Origin: Antedon mediterranea
Taxonomy: Eukaryota; Echinodermata; Crinoidea; Comatulida; Antedonidae
Direction: 5' to 3'
Length of the DNA stretch: 64,000 nt
Assembly: GCF_964355755.1 (NCBI RefSeq)
Contig: NC_092670.1
Span: forward strand, 16,987,201-17,051,200
In this document: positions 60,601-64,000 of the stretch, piece after piece
Position numbering within the stretch: position 1 is the first letter of the stretch
How the letters are laid out: each line of letters starts with the position of its first letter
Notes under the pieces: generated by a model
Database searches by the model: none
What the model saw: the letters and a program-made list of their open reading frames with translations, nothing else
What the model was told of the DNA's origin: nothing
Position numbers and translations under genes: made by a program

Positions 60601-62589
60601 GGACCAGAATAAACACCTTTGCCTTTATACCTTTTTAACTGTCCGTCTGTCTGCCTTTCAACAAATGAAAATATTCAAATTAAATGAATAGACCAAATTA
60701 TCTTGTTCTGAAAATAAACTTTTATTAAATTAATCAGCCGTTTTCTACCTTGATATGAATGTCAAAGGATATGCCATGCATTTAAATTTTGCAATCAGAA
60801 ATTGATACACTTTCACTTTTCAGTATATATATATATATCATTATTGCATAAAAAGTTAATATGTTATGTTATATAAAGGTATTAATCCAAAAAAGAAAAT
60901 GGAAATAAACACAATTTCATTCTCTTCACAGATAGTTTTGATAACAAGTGGCAATCTGAGCTTTCTTAATTGGTTGACTATATTGCCGTGTATATGCTTC
61001 TTTGATGATACATTCTTCGCCAAGTTTTTTGCCAATAATCCAAAGGGAGCCAAAGCATACGTGAAGCAAATACAGACAGAATCAAATGAAAGGCATGTTC
61101 ATCAAGGTATTATATGTTGTAGTTTGTGCTGGTAGCCCTTTTACTGTTTGCAGTCTTTTTTCCCCATTGCTCACATTAATTGGACACTGAACTTGTCTGG
61201 CTGCGACAAATACCAACTATGTACATATTCCCCATGGCGCGGTGTCTCTTAAAGAGAAACTGTTTTGTTAAGATACATACATCCGTTGCTTTCTTTTGCT
61301 TTGGTTTATCAAGGTAAAATTAAAATGTTAGAGTTTGTGCTGGTAGCCTTTTTACTGTTTGCAGTCTTTTTTCCCCATTGCTCACATTCATTGTGTTGTT
61401 AGACCAAGGTAATCTAACAACAGGACACTGAACTCGGGTTGCCAAGATAGGAACTCGTAAAAGTCCTTTAATCTTATGTCTGGGTGCGACAAATACCAAC
61501 AGTACTGTACTGTATATATTCTCCATGGCGGTGTCTGTTGAAGGGGTGTGGAACTGATCGTGTCGCAGCCACAGATAAACCCTTTGATCTCCGTAGCTCA
61601 GCATCATGTTGTTAGATTGCTTTGGTTAGAGTTAAACTGTCTAGTTAAGATACATACATTTGTTATCTGCACCTTTTGCTTTTGAAGAATAATAAAAGAA
61701 TGCTTTAAGATAATTAACCCTAGCCTTAGTGGAGGTCATGTAATTGTGTCCACCTGAGAAATAATTTTTCGTTGAGCATTCAATAGAAATACATTTGGGT
61801 AGCGCAAACCACCGGACTGAAGCAGTTTCCTGAAAAAAATAGTTTGTAGTATTAGTTAAGCATTAACACCATTTAAGATATCTCATTACTAAAAGCATAT
61901 GTTTGTTGCATTTTTTTTATACTTGTATTCAAAGAATTTTTAGTCGTTTATTAAATTTATCAAGGTTGTCCGTGTGAATGGCCATTTAATACTTAACAAA
62001 TATGGTGAATAGAACAGACAACCATCTTGTAAGATTTGATTTGAATAATTTGAGGAATAGTTTGAATAACTAGAAGGATTTCAAAGAAATTCATGAGACC
62101 GACATTTGAGACCATTAATATTGTTTCTGAATAGTAGAGATAACTTTGAAAAATTGAAAGTTAAAATAAAAAATAAAATTGTTTATATGAAAAAACCAAG
62201 TAAAATTTTACAGTGTATATATAAGAACTTACAAGCATGTTGTTGCCCAGTATCATAGCAAATTCTGTAAAACAGTGTCACACATCTATCACATGTTGTA
62301 CCTCTCTAATGGAATGTTGATGATTACAGTAGTTTAGGCCTATGGTAAGACATGTGATGGTGTATCACACAATTTGCCAATGATACTGTACAAATTAAAG
62401 ATACTGTTACCAATAATTGTTTTCTATCTTTACAGGTCAATACATTCGCAGCGTGCTACACATTGCCCTCGCTGCCTTAATCACTTACCTCAGTATACCG
62501 GTTGTTAAGAACCTGTTATCTCAGAGGCAAGCTATGAATACGTCTTTTGACCCACTGCGTATTGTCAACACTTATGGAGCTTTTGGAAG
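57432..62589 (+). CDS. Lipase maturation factor 1, 5' part of gene
   Basis: Eight coding exons: 57432-57636, 58008-58314, 58426-58436, 58540-58688, 58992-59057, 60126-60296, 60932-61106 and 62436-62589. All introns are GT-AG and the frame is continuous over 412 codons plus 2 bases. LMF1 is a multi-spanning ER membrane protein needed for folding and dimerisation of lipoprotein, hepatic and endothelial lipases. The protein matches vertebrate LMF1 almost throughout: TYWLTRIVFL, ALHQNKELIG, WESQLLECGFL, FGFRWLIFRIM, GLIKIRGDQCWRDLTCM, NHFIELVVPW, SGNLSFLNWLT and RIVNTYGAFG. Several hydrophobic spans are visible (about 55-77, 132-160, 180-195, 270-300 and 366-386). Human LMF1 has 567 residues, so roughly the last third is missing; its exons lie beyond 62589, none recognised before 64000. 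Confidence 0.95.
58008..58314 (+). CDS. LMF1 exon 2
   Basis: Acceptor TTTTGCAG. Encodes residues 69-170 and most of W171: the end of span 1, the conserved ALHQNKELIGSKGLLP loop and a span around SGFVIITGCCNMIIMAALW. Donor GTAAGT at 58315, phase 2. Confidence 0.95.
58426..58436 (+). CDS. LMF1 exon 3, 11-nt micro-exon
   Basis: GTATGGTTTTG, between acceptor TTTAG and donor GTAAGT, supplies the last base of W171, then Y172, G173, F174 and the first base of G175. Joining exons 2, 3 and 4 gives VGQRWYGFGWESQLLE, which agrees with the conserved family sequence; skipping it would shift the frame. Flanking introns are 111 and 103 nt. Confidence 0.9.
58540..58688 (+). CDS. LMF1 exon 4
   Basis: The acceptor follows a T-tract (TTTTTTTAG). 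Encodes residues 175-224 with WESQLLECGFLAIFM, the CPLFTLKQVPRNTPT loop and FGFRWLIFRIMIGA. Donor GTAAGT, phase 0. A TTTG microsatellite starts just inside the next intron. Confidence 0.95.
58992..59057 (+). CDS. LMF1 exon 5
   Basis: A 66-nt exon, residues 225-246, GLIKIRGDQCWRDLTCMNYH then YE, which is almost invariant in the LMF family (DUF1222 core). Phase 0 at both ends. Confidence 0.95.
59441..59600. mobile_element. CTACACTATCAAACT MITE in LMF1 intron 5
   Basis: Left end TGTCTGTCTACACTATC, right end GATAGTGTAGACAGAGC. The interior is nearly identical to 45858-46022, including the doubled GGTAGTGATATG. The best-preserved copies differ little, so the family was active fairly recently. No effect on splicing is expected, as it lies far from both splice sites. 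Confidence 0.85.
60126..60296 (+). CDS. LMF1 exon 6
   Basis: 57 codons, residues 247-303: TQPVPNPISYYLHQCPTWMH, then the NHFIELVVPWLLIIPW membrane span and MIGGTIQILFQ. Acceptor TTTTATAG, donor GTATGT, phase 0. Confidence 0.95.
60932..61106 (+). CDS. LMF1 exon 7
   Basis: Residues 304-361 and one base of G362: IVLITSGNLSFLNWLTILP, then a more variable loop (FFDDTFFAKFFANNPKG) and HVHQ. Acceptor CTTCACAG, donor GTATTA at 61107, phase 1. The last bases of the exon and its donor are partly copied at about 61307-61316 by an intronic duplication. Confidence 0.93.
61118..61690. repeat. Direct duplication in LMF1 intron 7
   Basis: AGTTTGTGCTGGTAGCC, TTTACTGTTTGCAGTC and TTTTTTCCCCATTGCTCACA occur at 61121-61180 and again at 61332-61389, offset 211 bp. 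Both copies are followed by GGACACTGAACT, TGCGACAAATACCAAC and AAGATACATACAT words. The second copy is about 160 bp longer, with additional sequence around TTGTTAGACCAAGG and TAATCTAACAAC. Confidence 0.85.
62436..62589 (+). CDS. LMF1 exon 8
   Basis: Residues 362-412 plus two bases: QYIRSVLHIALAALITYLS (a membrane span), IPVVKNLLSQRQAMNTSFDP and LRIVNTYGAFG. Acceptor TTTACAG; donor AAG then GTGAAC, phase 2. The trailing AG needs a pyrimidine in the next exon to give the Ser expected after GAFG. This is the last exon visible. Confidence 0.94.
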
Positions 62590-62639
62590 GTGAACAGTTT
62601 TGGTTAACTTTTGATCAAATAAATGTAATATCTATATTT

Positions 62640-62835
62640 CTTATCTCATTCTTAGCACAGATAACTGTGTCCGTACAGCTGATGAGATTTCTCCATGCCT
62701 GGCAATCCTGTGCCAACAGCAACACTGTCCATTCATTTTGTCTTTTGCCTTCCTCGCGATCGTTTACTTTGCATAGCTCCCATTAAAATATCTTGCTCTA
62801 GTGCCCAGTGTCTGGTGATATGTCCAAAGTATTGT
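62640..62835 (-). pseudogene. LINE reverse-transcriptase C-terminal remnant in LMF1 intron 8
   Basis: The minus strand reads QYFGHITRHWALEQDILMG, then RSRGRQKTK, a stop, MDSV, and after a frameshift DCQAWRNLIS. This is the order of the C-terminal signature of many non-LTR retrotransposon reverse transcriptases (FGH..R, LE..I..G, RGR..T.W.D, D...WR). At least one stop and one frameshift make it dead. It is antisense to LMF1. Confidence 0.75.
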
Positions 62836-63163
62836 TATCTCATACAGTAAATAATTAACAATAATACACCAAGTAAAGTGGACAAAGTCTGCACAGACAT
62901 AGAATATTAACTTTTTTGAGATTCACTCACTTTTATTTTATTCTTCACAATTGTTACAATAATCTATATCAATTTTGTTTCATTAGAAAACTATCTCTGC
63001 AGCTTAAAGTTTTGTTTTTGTTTTTCTTATTTTGAGTATTTTACATATATAAAAAGTTAAAGCATTTAAAAAATAGACAAAAGTTATATAAAATATGCAT
63101 CACATACTATAGGTTCACAATTGCCATTACAACATCACAAAATAAAATACACTGTAACACATA
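62836..63163. other. LMF1 intron 8, no feature
   Basis: AT-rich intronic sequence; I looked for the expected next LMF1 exon (residues after GAFG) and did not find it. Confidence 0.5.
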
Positions 63164-64000
63164 GGCCCTGTTTCTGCTGCCAATCCCAAATATACCGTAT
63201 AAATATACCGTATAAATATACCGTATATATACCGTATATGAAATTCGTGCACCGTTTCCGCTGCACATACTTCGTGGGTGGGCTGTAAAAAAAGTTGGCT
63301 TTCATATACCCAAAATGCATTTTGTGAGACGGAAGTATGGATTGACCTAGAGTCTCGTGTAGTGAGGTTACATGACAAAAACAAAACAATGATGGTTTCT
63401 CAAAACGTCTTAGCATTGCTTTCTATTTTAAATCTAATGATCAGAAGTGGCAACGAATTTACATCGCACAAACAATCTAGAAATGTAGAATGGGCATTGA
63501 CTACATTTATGCAAAGAAGACGACGGCGTTTGCCGAGAACTTTGGCGTTATTAAGTCTACCACAAATTCTGCTTTTATTTTGTTTGAGATACTTTTGTAA
63601 ATCTCGGTATCTCTTCTGTTGCCATGTAGTCTCCCCACAACCTTCGCTTCTCTCCACAATTGAATTGCAAAAATAGTTATTTCTTCAGTCCACAGTGATA
63701 TTTTGATCTGTTGCTTGCTTATTATACACGTGTGTGTCAATGCAGCAGAAAAACCAAACAAACGCGTCACGCTCTGTTAGTTTTTGACCTCGTGTCATGG
63801 GCCGGGTCACATATACGGTATATTTTGAGTGCAGCAGAAACGGGGTACGAAATATAAGGTATATTTTGGAATATACCGTATAATATCCACAAACGATGGG
63901 GATATTTATGCGGTATATACCGCATATATATACGGTATATTTTTTATGAGACCCATTTCTGCTGCCAAAAAATATACCGTATATAAAATATACCGTATAT
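63164..64000. mobile_element. Palindrome-array transposon, truncated by window end
   Basis: Starts GGCCCTGTTTCTGCTGCC, like the element at 2790. Four ATACCGTAT words lie at 63187-63240 and five more exact ones, plus degenerate forms, at 63805-64000. Inner inverted motifs ACCGTTTCCGCTGC (63250) and CAGCAGAAACGGGGTAC (about 63830) match the inner motif of 2790-3613. A Myb/SANT-like remnant lies between on the minus strand. The right terminus is outside the window. It sits downstream of LMF1 exon 8, probably within an intron. Confidence 0.7.
63507..63692 (-). pseudogene. Myb/SANT-like DNA-binding ORF remnant
   Basis: From W at 63692-63690, the minus strand reads WTEEITIFAIQLWREAKVV, then GRLHGNRRDTEIYKSIS and KAEFVVDLITPK. 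It aligns with the remnant at 3106-3388 (WSEDVTVLLNKFVW, GQLKGNKRDNHIYKDIS, GIDLSPK), keeping the Trp-led helix 1 and the IYK.IS helix 2. After TPK the frame diverges, and the third helix is disrupted. No in-frame partner such as a transposase is present. Confidence 0.6.

Noticed and set aside
63278-63676. 132-codon open frame (+)
   Set aside because: Opposite-strand shadow of the Myb/SANT remnant within the third element; no domain in this frame.

Overview
The window is AT-rich eukaryotic DNA from an animal. Genes are split by GT-AG introns, intergenic space is very large, and many short interspersed elements are present (MITEs, tRNA-derived SINEs, LINE scraps). The two recognisable genes, a SoxE transcription factor and LMF1, are animal genes. 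The repeat landscape and protein divergence fit a marine invertebrate deuterostome, perhaps an echinoderm or hemichordate; that placement is an inference, not shown by the sequence.

Layout. From 1 to about 39.6 kb there is no gene I can support, only intergenic DNA full of mobile-element remnants. These include: a hAT-like element (2194-4091) with a second element nested in it that carries a Myb/SANT-like coding remnant; a related element with a different internal palindrome (6391-7889); a fold-back element (17323-18230); a Harbinger-type MITE (31237-32311); and a 27-copy, 47-bp minisatellite (33411-34679). SoxE lies on the minus strand at 39630-41369, with two coding exons, an intron inside the HMG box and a recognisable TATA/CCAAT promoter. 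A roughly 16-kb intergenic region (41.4-57.4 kb) follows, with further MITEs, SINEs and a few candidate regulatory motifs. LMF1 (lipase maturation factor 1) starts at 57432 on the plus strand. Eight coding exons, one of only 11 nt, cover about 412 codons; the 3' part of the gene lies beyond the last exon seen. A third Myb/SANT-type element begins at 63164 and runs off the window.

How it fits together. SoxE and LMF1 are transcribed away from each other. From memory, human SOX8 and LMF1 are also adjacent and divergent on 16p13.3, so this looks like very old head-to-head microsynteny, with a shared intergenic interval that may hold SoxE control elements. The two proteins have unrelated functions: a neural-crest/skeletal/gonad-type HMG factor and an ER-membrane lipase chaperone. 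The best candidate for an undescribed system is the trio of elements whose ends are filled with short palindromic repeats (ATACCGTAT in two, ACCGATTA in the third); two of them carry a decayed Myb/SANT-like DNA-binding ORF. This suggests a protein and binding-site code that differs between subfamilies.
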